A DNA stretch of 64,000 nt from positions 310,001 to 374,000 of the forward strand of contig JOAA01000009.1 of assembly GCA_000720375.1 (NCBI GenBank), in the 5' to 3' direction. How positions within the stretch are numbered: position 1 is the stretch's first letter; each line of letters starts with the position of its first letter. Both the position numbers and the translations under genes were made by a program. The notes below the pieces were generated by a model, which was not told the DNA's origin, made no database searches, and worked only from the letters and a program-made list of their open reading frames with translations. Origin of the DNA: Rhodococcus rhodnii (GTDB lineage Bacteria > Actinomycetota > Actinomycetes > Mycobacteriales > Pseudonocardiaceae). Of this stretch, positions 1 through 7,429 are shown piece by piece.

Positions 1-1
1 G

Positions 2-250
2 CGCAGCTACCTGTTGCTGCGTGACCGTGCCAAGGCCTTCCGGGCCGATGAGGAGGTGCAGGACGCGCTGGCGGCCTCCCGGGTGCCGGAGCTGTCGGTT
101 CCGACACTTTCGCCGGGGGAGACCTGGCAGGAACTGCGTGCCGACCGTTCGGCGTACGAGGACTTCGACCCGGACAAGGCCGCGGAGCGGGGATACGGGT
201 TCGTCCGGCTGTCGCAACTGGCCCTCGAACACGCGATCGGCGCGCGCTAG
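2..250 (+). CDS. xylA: Xylose isomerase, C-terminal fragment
   Basis: This is the last 82 codons of xylose isomerase, which converts D-xylose to D-xylulose in the cytoplasm. The gene is cut by the left window edge, so its start and active-site residues are not visible. The reading frame is open from base 2 ([13 protein letters not shown]...) to TAG at 248-250. The tail with [11 protein letters not shown], a [24 protein letters not shown] stretch and [13 protein letters not shown] matches the C-terminal oligomerisation tail of actinobacterial XylA as I remember it. No xylB or xylR is visible in the window. It converges on the aminotransferase gene at 395-1594, with a long inverted repeat in between that could end both transcripts. 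Confidence 0.85.
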   Translation, partial: RSYLLLRDRAKAFRADEEVQDALAASRVPELSVPTLSPGETWQELRADRSAYEDFDPDKAAERGYGFVRLSQLALEHAIGAR

Positions 251-261
251 CCCCCGCCCCG

Positions 262-385
262 CGTGTCCACCTTTGCAGCACACCGAGATGCACTTTCGGG
301 CACGGTGAAATTCCCGCTCTCGCAGAGCAAGGGGAATTTCACTGTGCCGAATGGTGGACACACCGTGCTGGAATGGTGGACACGG
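262..385. repeat. Long palindromic intergenic repeat, copy A
   Basis: The core is a 17-bp inverted repeat (299-315 with 332-348, one G-T mismatch) built on GTGAAATTCCC and GGGAATTTCAC, and its loop carries a second small hairpin, GCTCT-CGC-AGAGC. Outside the core lie units of the form GTGTCCACC: one on the left, and two inverted on the right (GAATGGTGGACAC twice). The left arm also contains CACACCGAGATGCACTTTC, which recurs in inverted form in the copy at 21101-21248. It lies between the convergent xylA and aminotransferase genes, so it could act as a bidirectional terminator. The flanking unit array goes beyond a simple terminator. Confidence 0.75.
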
Positions 386-394
386 CTTGGGTGG

Positions 395-1594
395 TCAGCT
401 GCGGCTGATCTGGTGGATGGCGGCGATCAGCCTGTCTACATCGGACTCGTCGGTGTAGGGCGCGACTCCGGCACGGACCGCGCCCGCATCGCCGAGGCCC
501 AGCCACCGCGCGCACTCCAGTGCGTAGAACGTCCCGGCCGGCGCGTTCACGCCACGCGCCGCCAGTTCGCGGTAGATCTCGGCCGGTGGGACCCCGTCCA
601 TGGTGAACAACGCGGTCGGCGTCCGGTCCCGGTTCGGGGAACCGTGCAAACGGACCAGTCCGGACAGTCCGGCCTCCAACCGCTTGAGCATCGCGCTTTC
701 GTGCTGCTCCAACGCCTGCATCGACTGGGCCAGCCGGGTCCGGCGTGGTCCCGTTCCTGACGTGAGGTCGGCCAGGAAGTCGATCGCCGCCGTGGTTCCG
801 GCGAGTTGTTCGTACGGCAGGGTTCCGTACTCGAAGCGTTCCGGCACGGCATTGGTCGACGGCAACAGCTTGTCGGGCCGCAGTGTCTCCAACAGCGCTG
901 GCCGGGCCGCGACGATACCCATGTGCGGGCCCAGGAACTTGTACGGGGAACAAGCGAAGAGGTCCGCGCCCATCGCTTCGACGTCCACCCACGCGTGCGG
1001 TGTGAGGTGCACGCCGTCCACGTAGACCAGCGCTCCTGCCTTGCGGGCGTGTGGCGTGATGCGGGCGATGGATGGCCTGGTGCCCAACAGGTTCGAGGCC
1101 GCCGTCACCGCGACGACACGGGTCCGGTCGGTGAGCAGGCTGGTGACCGCCGAGACCGGCAGTTCACCGGTTGCCCGGTCGAACTCGGCCCAACGGACCC
1201 GCACGTCGTGGGCTTCCGCGGCCTGGACCCACGGGCGGACGTTGGCGTCGTGGTCCAGCCTGGTGACGATCACCTCGTCACCCGGTCGCCATTGTTTGGC
1301 CAGCGTGCGGGACAGGTCGTAGGTCAGCTGGGTCATGCTGCGGCCGAAGATGATGCCCGACGGTTGTGCGCCGAGCAGGTCGGCGGCGGCTTGCCGGGCC
1401 GAGGCGACGATGTGCTCGACCCTCAACTCGGCTGCGGTGATCGATCCGCGGTTGGCCAGCCCGGACAGCAGGGCGTCGGCGACGGCCTTCGCCACCACAT
1501 CCGGCACCTGGGACCCGCCAGGGCCGTCGAAGTGGGCGATGCCCTCCTGCAGGGCCGGGAAATGCGCACGAACAGCCGCTACGTCGAATGGCAC
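395..1594 (-). CDS. Cysteine desulfurase-like class V aminotransferase
   Basis: PLP-dependent enzyme of 399 residues in the cysteine-desulfurase-like subgroup of the class V aminotransferases. The actual substrate of this subgroup is not settled. The start MPFDVAAVRAHFPAL, the FDGPGGSQVP stretch near residue 25, and the PLP-binding lysine in CSPYKFLGPHMG (Lys219) are visible. The length fits the family. No Fe-S assembly gene (sufB, iscU) is adjacent, so a housekeeping Fe-S role is unlikely. It is divergent from the TetR gene at 1645 across a 50-bp gap that holds a dyad operator, so the TetR protein probably represses both directions. Functional assignment beyond the fold is inference. Confidence 0.85.
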   Translation of the reverse strand: MPFDVAAVRAHFPALQEGIAHFDGPGGSQVPDVVAKAVADALLSGLANRGSITAAELRVEHIVASARQAAADLLGAQPSGIIFGRSMTQLTYDLSRTLAKQWRPGDEVIVTRLDHDANVRPWVQAAEAHDVRVRWAEFDRATGELPVSAVTSLLTDRTRVVAVTAASNLLGTRPSIARITPHARKAGALVYVDGVHLTPHAWVDVEAMGADLFACSPYKFLGPHMGIVAARPALLETLRPDKLLPSTNAVPERFEYGTLPYEQLAGTTAAIDFLADLTSGTGPRRTRLAQSMQALEQHESAMLKRLEAGLSGLVRLHGSPNRDRTPTALFTMDGVPPAEIYRELAARGVNAPAGTFYALECARWLGLGDAGAVRAGVAPYTDESDVDRLIAAIHQISRS

Positions 1595-1620
1595 AGTCGC
1601 GAGCGTACTTGCGTGAAGGC

Positions 1621-1637
1621 GTGAATCACTGGTTCAC
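1621..1637. promoter_or_regulatory. Putative TetR operator between divergent genes
   Basis: GTGAATCACTGGTTCAC is a 17-bp dyad with 14 of 17 symmetric positions (GTGAAnCA...TGnTTCAC). It lies 27 bp upstream of the class V aminotransferase start and 8 bp upstream of the TetR start. The position in a 50-bp divergent gap suggests autoregulation plus control of the aminotransferase. Binding by the adjacent TetR protein is inference. Confidence 0.6.
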
Positions 1638-1644
1638 TTCTTGT

Positions 1645-2244
1645 GTGCCGTACCGCCGGACCCCGCGAGTGCAGGCGCGCATGGACACCGTGCGTGCCGC
1701 GATTCTCGTCGCGGGCGTTGACCTGCTGTCCGAGCAGGGCTACGCCGGGTGCTCGGTGGCAGCGGTCGCGGCCCGCGCGGGCATCGCCACGGGCAGCGTC
1801 TACAAGCACTTCGCCAGCAAGGCGGAGCTGTCGGTCGAGCTGTTCCGGTTCGTGGTCAACCATGAGGTCGACGCGGTCGCCAAGGCCGCCGCGCAGCCCG
1901 GTGACCTTGTCGACCGGATCGTCTCGGTCGCGGTCACGTTCGCTTCCCGCGCGCTGCAATCCCCGAGGCTGGCGTACGCGTTGCTCGTCGAACCGGTCGA
2001 TCTGCCGGTTGAGCAGGAGCGCCTGGTGTTCCGGCGCGCGTTCCGCGATATCGCCGCGGAGCGGATCGCGCACGCCGTCGACGCGGGCGCGCTGCCGCCC
2101 CAGAACCCCGAATTCACCGCTGCCGCGCTGATCGGCGCGCTCAGCGAGATCCTGGTCGGGCCGTTGGCCGAACGGGCCGCCGCGGACGACGTCCTGCCCG
2201 CCCTGACCACATTCTGTCTGCGTGCCTTGGGAGGTCATACGTGA
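1645..2244 (+). CDS. TetR-family transcriptional repressor
   Basis: TetR-type DNA-binding regulator of 199 residues. The N-terminal helix-turn-helix is clear: an ILVAGVDLLSEQGYAGCSVAAVAA-type helix followed by AGIATGSVYKHFASKAELSVELF, the classical TetR recognition pattern. The C-terminal ligand domain is diverse and gives no clue to the inducer. GTG at 1645 is preferred because the longer frame from 1588 would overlap the divergent gene and the dyad. The stop overlaps the GTG of the acyl-CoA dehydrogenase by 4 bp (GTGA), so the two are translationally coupled. That context suggests control of acyl-CoA or damage-related metabolism. Confidence 0.88.
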   Translation: MPYRRTPRVQARMDTVRAAILVAGVDLLSEQGYAGCSVAAVAARAGIATGSVYKHFASKAELSVELFRFVVNHEVDAVAKAAAQPGDLVDRIVSVAVTFASRALQSPRLAYALLVEPVDLPVEQERLVFRRAFRDIAAERIAHAVDAGALPPQNPEFTAAALIGALSEILVGPLAERAAADDVLPALTTFCLRALGGHT

Positions 2245-3848
2245 GCACCACACACGAGGTCACCAACCAGGTCCCGCCCTTGGTGGGGCACGACGTGGCC
2301 GAGGACCCGGCGCTGCTGGAAGCCCTGCGGCGAGAAGGTGCCGGATGGGCCGAGCCGGAACTCCACGAGGTGGGGCGGCTCGCGGGCAGCGAGCAGGCCC
2401 AGGAGTGGGGCCGCGTTGTCAACGAGAACGAGCCCGTTCTGCGTACGCATGACCGGTACGGCAACCGGATCGACGAGGTGGAGTTCCACCCGTACTGGCA
2501 CTCGCTGATGGATGTGGCCGTCGAACACGGCCTGCACGGCGCGCCATGGGCCGATTCCACGCCAGGAGCGCACGTCGCGAGGGCGGCCAAACTGTTCGTC
2601 TGGGGCCAGGTCGAGGCCGGGCACACGTGCCCGATCAGCATGACTTACGCCGTGATCCCGACTCTGCGGGCGAATCCTGAGCTTGCCGCGCAGTACGAGC
2701 CGTTGCTGACGGCCAAGACGTACGACTTCGGCCTGCGCGTGCCCACGTCGAAACAGGGCCTGATCGCGGGCATGTCGATGACCGAGAAGCAGGGTGGCTC
2801 GGATGTCCGGGCCAACACCACTCGGGCGACTCCGGCCGGCGATGGGACCTATCGCTTGGTTGGGCACAAGTGGTTCACGTCGGCGCCGATGTCCGACATC
2901 TTCGCGACGCTTGCCCAGGCTCCCGGTGGTTTGACGTGTTTCCTGCTGCCGCGCGTGCTGCCGGACGGCACACGCAACCGGATGCACATCCAGCGGCTCA
3001 AGGACAAGCTGGGCAACCGGTCCAACGCGTCGGCGGAACTCGAGTACGACGAGGCGATCGGCTGGCGGCTGGGCGAAGAGGGCGAAGGTGTGAAGGTCAT
3101 CCTCCGGATGGTCAACAACACCAGGCTCGACTGTCTGCTGGGCAGCGCGGCGGGCATGCGTTTCGGGGCTGTGCAAGCGATCCACCACGCACAGCACCGC
3201 AGCGCGTTCGGCTCGCTGTTGGTTGAGAAGCCGTTGATGCGCAATGTGCTGGCGGACCTGGTCGTCGAGTCCGAAGCCGCGACCGTGGTGGCGATGCGGC
3301 TGGCCGGTGCGACCGACCGGGGCGAGGAGATCATCCGGCGGATCGGGCTCGCGGTGAGCAAGTACTGGGTCTGCAAGCGGGCTCCAGTGCACGCGGCCGA
3401 GGCCCTGGAATGCTTCGGCGGCAACGGGTACATCGAAGAATCCGGAATGCCCCGGCTGTACCGTGAGGCGCCTCTGCAGTCCATTTGGGAGGGTTCGGGC
3501 AACGTCGCCGCGTTGGACGCGCTGCGTGCCATGGCGCGGCAGCCGGAGACCGTCGAGGCGTTCTTCACCGAGGTGGAACGGGCCTCCGGCGCCGACGCCA
3601 GGCTCGACGACGCGATCGAGGGACTGCGCAAGGAACTGTCCAATCTGGAGGACATGGAGTTCCGTGCGCGCCGCGTTGTCGAGTCAATGGCTATGGTGCT
3701 TCAGGGGTCGCTGCTTGTCCAGCATGGCGCGCCTGCGGTCGCCGACGCGTTCTGCGCGTCGCGGTTCGCCGGTGACTGGGGCGTCGCGCTGGGCACGTTG
3801 CCATCCGGTGTGGACACCGAGGCGATCATTGAGCGTGCCCTGGTTTGA
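2241..3848 (+). CDS. AidB-like acyl-CoA dehydrogenase family protein
   Basis: FAD-dependent acyl-CoA dehydrogenase fold protein of 535 residues, longer than ordinary ACADs (about 380) and matching the AidB subgroup. Visible marks are MSMTEKQGGSDVRANTT in the FAD/substrate region, HKWFTSAPMSD, the ECFGGNGYIEESGMPRLYRE block and EAPLQSIWEGSGNVAALD, typical of AidB. E. coli AidB is induced by alkylating agents and protects DNA. Whether this protein does the same, or oxidises an isovaleryl-type acyl-CoA, cannot be told from sequence. It is coupled to the upstream TetR gene. Its 3' end overlaps the convergent methyltransferase gene by 23 bp. Confidence 0.85.
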   Translation: MSTTHEVTNQVPPLVGHDVAEDPALLEALRREGAGWAEPELHEVGRLAGSEQAQEWGRVVNENEPVLRTHDRYGNRIDEVEFHPYWHSLMDVAVEHGLHGAPWADSTPGAHVARAAKLFVWGQVEAGHTCPISMTYAVIPTLRANPELAAQYEPLLTAKTYDFGLRVPTSKQGLIAGMSMTEKQGGSDVRANTTRATPAGDGTYRLVGHKWFTSAPMSDIFATLAQAPGGLTCFLLPRVLPDGTRNRMHIQRLKDKLGNRSNASAELEYDEAIGWRLGEEGEGVKVILRMVNNTRLDCLLGSAAGMRFGAVQAIHHAQHRSAFGSLLVEKPLMRNVLADLVVESEAATVVAMRLAGATDRGEEIIRRIGLAVSKYWVCKRAPVHAAEALECFGGNGYIEESGMPRLYREAPLQSIWEGSGNVAALDALRAMARQPETVEAFFTEVERASGADARLDDAIEGLRKELSNLEDMEFRARRVVESMAMVLQGSLLVQHGAPAVADAFCASRFAGDWGVALGTLPSGVDTEAIIERALV

Positions 3849-5040
3849 CCAGGCCGAGCTGCCAGGCGTCGAGGTAGCGGGCGCGGAACCCGGCTTCGCA
3901 GTAGGCCAGGTAGAAGTCCCACATCCGGCGGAACACCGGATCGAAGCCCGCTGCCGCGACCTTGTCCCAGCCGGCGAGGAACCGCGCCCGCCACTCGTGC
4001 AGTGTGCGGGCGTAGTGCGGGCCCAGTTGGCGCTGCATCACGACCCGCAGCCCGGCGTTGTCCACATTGTCCTGAATGGCGGGCACCGAGAGCAGCTGGC
4101 CGCCGGGGAAGATGTACTTGTGGATCCACGTATGGGAACGCCGGGTCGCGAGCATTCGGTCGTGCGGCATGGTGATCGCTTGTAGACCGACGCGTCCGCC
4201 CGGCCTGAGCACCCGGTCGATGGTCTGGAAGTACGTCGGCCAGTACTCTTCACCGACCGCCTCGATCATCTCCACCGACACCACGGCATCGTAAGATCCT
4301 TGTGCGTTACGGTAATCCCTCAGTTGCACCTCGACTTGCCTGCTGAGCCCAGCCTCGGCGATCCTTCGTTCGGCCAAGTCCTTCTGTTCGCCGGAAATCG
4401 TCAACGTGGTCACCCGGGCACCGCGTTGCGCCGCCCGGATCGCCAGCGCACCCCAGCCGGTGCCGATCTCGAGCAGCTGGGTGCCCGGCCGGACGTCCGC
4501 GAGGTCCAGAATTCCGTCGATCTTGCGCAGCTGCGCGCGATGCAGGTCGTCGCCGGGCTGGTACCACGCGGACGAGTACGTCATCGACGGGTCGAGGAAG
4601 ACCTCGAACATGTCGTTGGACAGGTCGTAGTGCCGGTGGATGTTGCTGCGCGCACCGTCCACAGTGTTGCGTTCGTCGTCCGGGCGGGTCGCGTCCACCC
4701 AGCGCCGCAACACCTGCAGCGGTTTGGGGATCAGCGAGGCCATCCGGCGAGCGAACGGGGTGAGCAGCCCGGCGGGGTCGTTGCTGGTCCAGTCGCCTGC
4801 CATGTACGCCTCACCGAAGCCGATCTTGGCGTCCACGCCCAGCCGGTGGAAGAAGGTCTCCGGCCGGATCAGCCGCATCACCGGCCCGCCGAGCCCGATC
4901 CGTTCCCCGCCAGGGAAAACGACCTGGACCGGCAGTCGGCGGACGGCTTGGCGGAAGAGGCGTTCGGCGGCCCACGCGCGTACGGCGGATCGGGACGGTG
5001 CGGTCAATCCGGGCCAGAGCTCGAGAGCTGTTGCGGTCAC
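3826..5040 (-). CDS. Cyclopropane-fatty-acyl-phospholipid synthase family methyltransferase (copy 1)
   Basis: SAM-dependent methyltransferase of about 404 residues that modifies double bonds of phospholipid acyl chains, giving cyclopropane or methyl-branched products. HRHYDLSNDMFEVFLDPSMTYSSAW precedes the SAM site LLEIGTGWGALAIRAA near residue 190, followed by DAVVSVEMIEAVGEEYW and RMWDFYLAYCEAGFRARYLD, all family hallmarks. The start is GTG at 5040, overlapping the DUF1365 stop by 4 bp. An upstream extension in the same frame to 5640 only runs antiparallel to nothing known and overlaps DUF1365 in another frame. It is the last gene of the run Trypco1, FAD oxidoreductase, DUF1365, methyltransferase. 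A second copy lies at 11903-13132. Confidence 0.9.
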   Translation of the reverse strand: MTATALELWPGLTAPSRSAVRAWAAERLFRQAVRRLPVQVVFPGGERIGLGGPVMRLIRPETFFHRLGVDAKIGFGEAYMAGDWTSNDPAGLLTPFARRMASLIPKPLQVLRRWVDATRPDDERNTVDGARSNIHRHYDLSNDMFEVFLDPSMTYSSAWYQPGDDLHRAQLRKIDGILDLADVRPGTQLLEIGTGWGALAIRAAQRGARVTTLTISGEQKDLAERRIAEAGLSRQVEVQLRDYRNAQGSYDAVVSVEMIEAVGEEYWPTYFQTIDRVLRPGGRVGLQAITMPHDRMLATRRSHTWIHKYIFPGGQLLSVPAIQDNVDNAGLRVVMQRQLGPHYARTLHEWRARFLAGWDKVAAAGFDPVFRRMWDFYLAYCEAGFRARYLDAWQLGLVKPGHAQ

Positions 5041-5759
5041 TGGACACCCTCCTGCGGGACGTGCGGCGTTCGGCGGACAATCGGGACACGGCGCAGCCAC
5101 AAGGCGATGCCGTGCCGACGGATCAATGCGCTGATCAGCCGCGTGACCAGCGGACGGTTGAGCACCGCGCGGACGATTTCCCGTGTCGTCGCGGGCGTCC
5201 GGAAACCACGCAAGGTGGCGACGAGCGGCGTCTGTCCATGTTGGGCGAGCCGGATGGCCAGATCGAGTCTCTCGTCCGGTTTGGGCAACCGCATGATGTA
5301 GTCGCCGGCCATCTGCTGGAACGGCGAGACGTAGAACTCCTTGGCAGTAGTGGCATTGCCGTCCTCGTCGGTGTCCAGCAGGTAGCAATGCCTTTCGCCA
5401 TAGGTGTTGTGGACTTCGGCGACGACGCACGCCAAGGACCCGTCCGGCCGGTGACACCAGAACACGCTGATCGGGTTGAACACGTGCCCGAGCACGCGGG
5501 CGTTGGCCAGCATCAACACTTGCCCGCCTTGCAGGTCGACGCCGTAACGGCCCAGCCAGGCGTCCAGGTTTTCCCGGATAGTCCTGTCGGGACGGCCGAG
5601 ATGATCCCGGGCTTCGAACCGGGCGAACGGCCGTAACCACCAGGGAAGCCTCGGCAGCCGGTCCAAGTCGACCAGCCAGACGTAGATCCGATGCCGGAAA
5701 GCGCGTTTCGGCGGGACCTGCCGGACGTGCTCGACCTCGGCTTGGTAGAGCGCGGTCAC
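5037..5759 (-). CDS. DUF1365 family protein
   Basis: Protein of 240 residues with the DUF1365 signature: ALYQAEVEHVRQVPPKRAFRHRIYVWLVDLDRLP at the N terminus, then NPISVFWCHRPDGSLACVVAEVHNTYGERH and the FYVSPFQQMAGDY block. DUF1365 genes nearly always sit between a flavin amine-oxidase-like gene and a cyclopropane-synthase-like gene, exactly as here. The biochemical role is not established; it probably helps make a modified membrane fatty acid. GTG at 5759 is chosen because it overlaps the upstream TGA as GTGA, and the same 4-bp overlap exists at its own 3' end. The frame extends upstream to 5804 inside the oxidoreductase gene, which is unlikely to be used. Confidence 0.85.
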   Translation of the reverse strand: MTALYQAEVEHVRQVPPKRAFRHRIYVWLVDLDRLPRLPWWLRPFARFEARDHLGRPDRTIRENLDAWLGRYGVDLQGGQVLMLANARVLGHVFNPISVFWCHRPDGSLACVVAEVHNTYGERHCYLLDTDEDGNATTAKEFYVSPFQQMAGDYIMRLPKPDERLDLAIRLAQHGQTPLVATLRGFRTPATTREIVRAVLNRPLVTRLISALIRRHGIALWLRRVPIVRRTPHVPQEGVQ

Positions 5760-7024
5760 CACGTCACGCCCAGTGCTTCGGCGGCCCGCACACCCGACAC
5801 GCAACCGTCCTCATGGAACCCCCAACCGTGGTACGCGCCCGCGAACACGATCCTCCCGGTGTTCAGGTCCGGAAGCCTTCGTTGGGCGGCAACGGAAGCG
5901 GGCGTGTAGACCGGATGCTCGTACACCATCTTGGCGATCACGGCGTTCTGCGGGATCCGGCCGGTCGCGTTGAGCGTGACGACATAGTCAAGGGGTTCGG
6001 CCAACCGCATCAAGCGGTTCATGTGGTAGCTCACCAGAACCGGGCCGTCGTCCTCATGGCACGCGGTCTTCAGGTAGTTCCACGAGGCCGCGGCTCCAGC
6101 AGTCGTGGGCAACAGAGCCGCGTCGGTGTGCAGCCAGGTCTCGTTGCGAGAATAGGTGAACGCGCCCAGCACATCCCGCTGCTGTTGCGTCGGCTCGGCC
6201 AGCATGGCCAACGCTTGGTCGGGATGCGTCGCGATCACCACGCGGTCCACGTGACACGACTGTCCACTGTCGTCACGGATCTCCACACCGTCGTTGTGGG
6301 TGATGACTGCGTGGACAGGAGTGCTGACATGCACAGCGGACAGATTCTTGACCGCACGCTCCACATAGGTCCGGGAACCGCCCACAACGGACTGCCACTG
6401 CGGCGACCCAGTCACCGAAAGCATGCCGTGGTTGGCCAGAAAGGTGAAGAGGTACCGCGCTGGATAGTCGCGTGACACCTGCGGACCCGCCGACCACACA
6501 GCGGAAACCACCGGCAGCACGAAATGCTGTACGAAGTACGGTGAATACCCGCCGATGGCCAGAAACGCGCCGAGCGTGACGTCATCAAGGGTGTCATCGG
6601 CCAGCATCCGCCGCGCGTGCCGATGAAACCGCAGAACCTCGCCGAGCATCCGCAGATACTTCGGCCTGGCATTGCCCAGTCGGGGAAACAAGCCCGGAAG
6701 TCCTTTGGCACCCGCGTATTCGAGACCGCACCCAGCACATCGGACACTCATCGACATCTCGGTCGGCTGCGTCACCACACCCAGCTCGCCGAACAACCGA
6801 AGCAGATTCGGGTACGTGCGGTCGTTGTGCACGATGAACCCGGTGTCGACCGCGACCATCCCACCGTCCGGTGTGGGCACGTCGTGCGTGTGCGCGTGCC
6901 CACCCAACCGAGGCTCAGCCTCGAACAGGACGACGTCGTAACGGCGTTGCAGCAGGTAGGCGGCCGTCAACCCGGCGACGCCCGCGCCAATCACAGCCAC
7001 TCGGTTCCGTAGCACGCCCGTCAT
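5756..7024 (-). CDS. FAD-dependent amine-oxidase-like oxidoreductase
   Basis: Flavoprotein of 422 residues. The N-terminal Rossmann motif VIGAGVAGLTAAYLLQ (about residues 11-26) and EAEPRLGGHAHTH bind FAD; the C-terminal GRIVFAGAYHGWGFHEDGCVSGVRAAEAL closes the FAD site. RYLFTFLANHGML and GGSRTYVERAV are typical of the class that pairs with DUF1365 and cyclopropane-type methyltransferases. It probably dehydrogenates or otherwise oxidises a fatty acyl chain in step with the methyltransferase. In Rhodobacter a comparable gene set responds to singlet oxygen. ATG at 7024 follows the Trypco1 stop by 26 bp on the same strand, so the two may be co-transcribed. Confidence 0.87.
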   Translation of the reverse strand: MTGVLRNRVAVIGAGVAGLTAAYLLQRRYDVVLFEAEPRLGGHAHTHDVPTPDGGMVAVDTGFIVHNDRTYPNLLRLFGELGVVTQPTEMSMSVRCAGCGLEYAGAKGLPGLFPRLGNARPKYLRMLGEVLRFHRHARRMLADDTLDDVTLGAFLAIGGYSPYFVQHFVLPVVSAVWSAGPQVSRDYPARYLFTFLANHGMLSVTGSPQWQSVVGGSRTYVERAVKNLSAVHVSTPVHAVITHNDGVEIRDDSGQSCHVDRVVIATHPDQALAMLAEPTQQQRDVLGAFTYSRNETWLHTDAALLPTTAGAAASWNYLKTACHEDDGPVLVSYHMNRLMRLAEPLDYVVTLNATGRIPQNAVIAKMVYEHPVYTPASVAAQRRLPDLNTGRIVFAGAYHGWGFHEDGCVSGVRAAEALGVTW

Positions 7025-7050
7025 TCGGAGCCGGGCGTGTTACGGCTTGT

Positions 7051-7362
7051 TCACTCTTTCCGCTGAAAGGTGACAGTCACCTCGAACGTGGCCTCCGCGC
7101 CCGCGCGGCTGAGCAGCACGCCCGCCTCCGCGGTCAGCGTGACCCCGAAGGTCGCGGACACCTCACCCACCTCCCAGTTCTCCGCGACCACGAGGTCGGG
7201 AAGTCCGTTGGCGATCGCCCTGGTACCCGCGACGATGGCTTTCCGGACGTCGTCCATCCGGTCGCCGAGCTTGTTCGCCGCGTTGCTGCCCCAGCCAATC
7301 TCCCGGCCGTCAGCGACATCGACGACTTGAACGAGCACCGGCTCCTGGTCGATCTCTGCCAT
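7051..7362 (-). CDS. Trypco1 (CU044_2847) family protein
   Basis: Small protein of 103 residues of the trypsin-co-occurring domain 1 type. The pattern is a short beta-rich N terminus (EPVLVQVVDVADG), a helical middle (DDVRKAIVAGTRAIANGL) and a C-terminal block VGEVSATFGVTLTAEAGVLLSRAGAEATFEVTVTF, which matches the Trypco1 family as I remember it. The family is known from comparative genomics to accompany trypsin-like or STAND proteins in conflict systems; its activity is unknown. The ATG at 7362 has GGAGGAG 9 nt upstream. It is divergent from the trypsin/STAND gene at 7430, its expected partner, and leads the lipid operon to its left. Confidence 0.82.
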   Translation of the reverse strand: MAEIDQEPVLVQVVDVADGREIGWGSNAANKLGDRMDDVRKAIVAGTRAIANGLPDLVVAENWEVGEVSATFGVTLTAEAGVLLSRAGAEATFEVTVTFQRKE

Positions 7363-7429
7363 GCGCGCGGACTCCTCCGATTTCGTGAACACGACGGCTG
7401 ACACCGTAGAGGAAAAGTAATCTGGACCA
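7363..7429. promoter_or_regulatory. Divergent control region of Trypco1 and trypsin/STAND genes
   Basis: This 67-bp gap must carry promoters for both directions. On the plus strand TAATCT (7418-7423) fits a -10 hexamer and ends 6 nt before the GTG at 7430, so the large gene may have a leaderless transcript. CTGACA at 7398-7403 is a poor -35 with short spacing. On the minus strand only the ribosome-binding site GGAGGAG is clear. The promoter calls are weak inference. Confidence 0.35.

Noticed and set aside
5041..5640. N-terminal extension of the first methyltransferase to 604 residues
   Set aside because: It overlaps DUF1365 in another frame; the GTG at 5040 with the 4-bp coupling gives a family-length protein.
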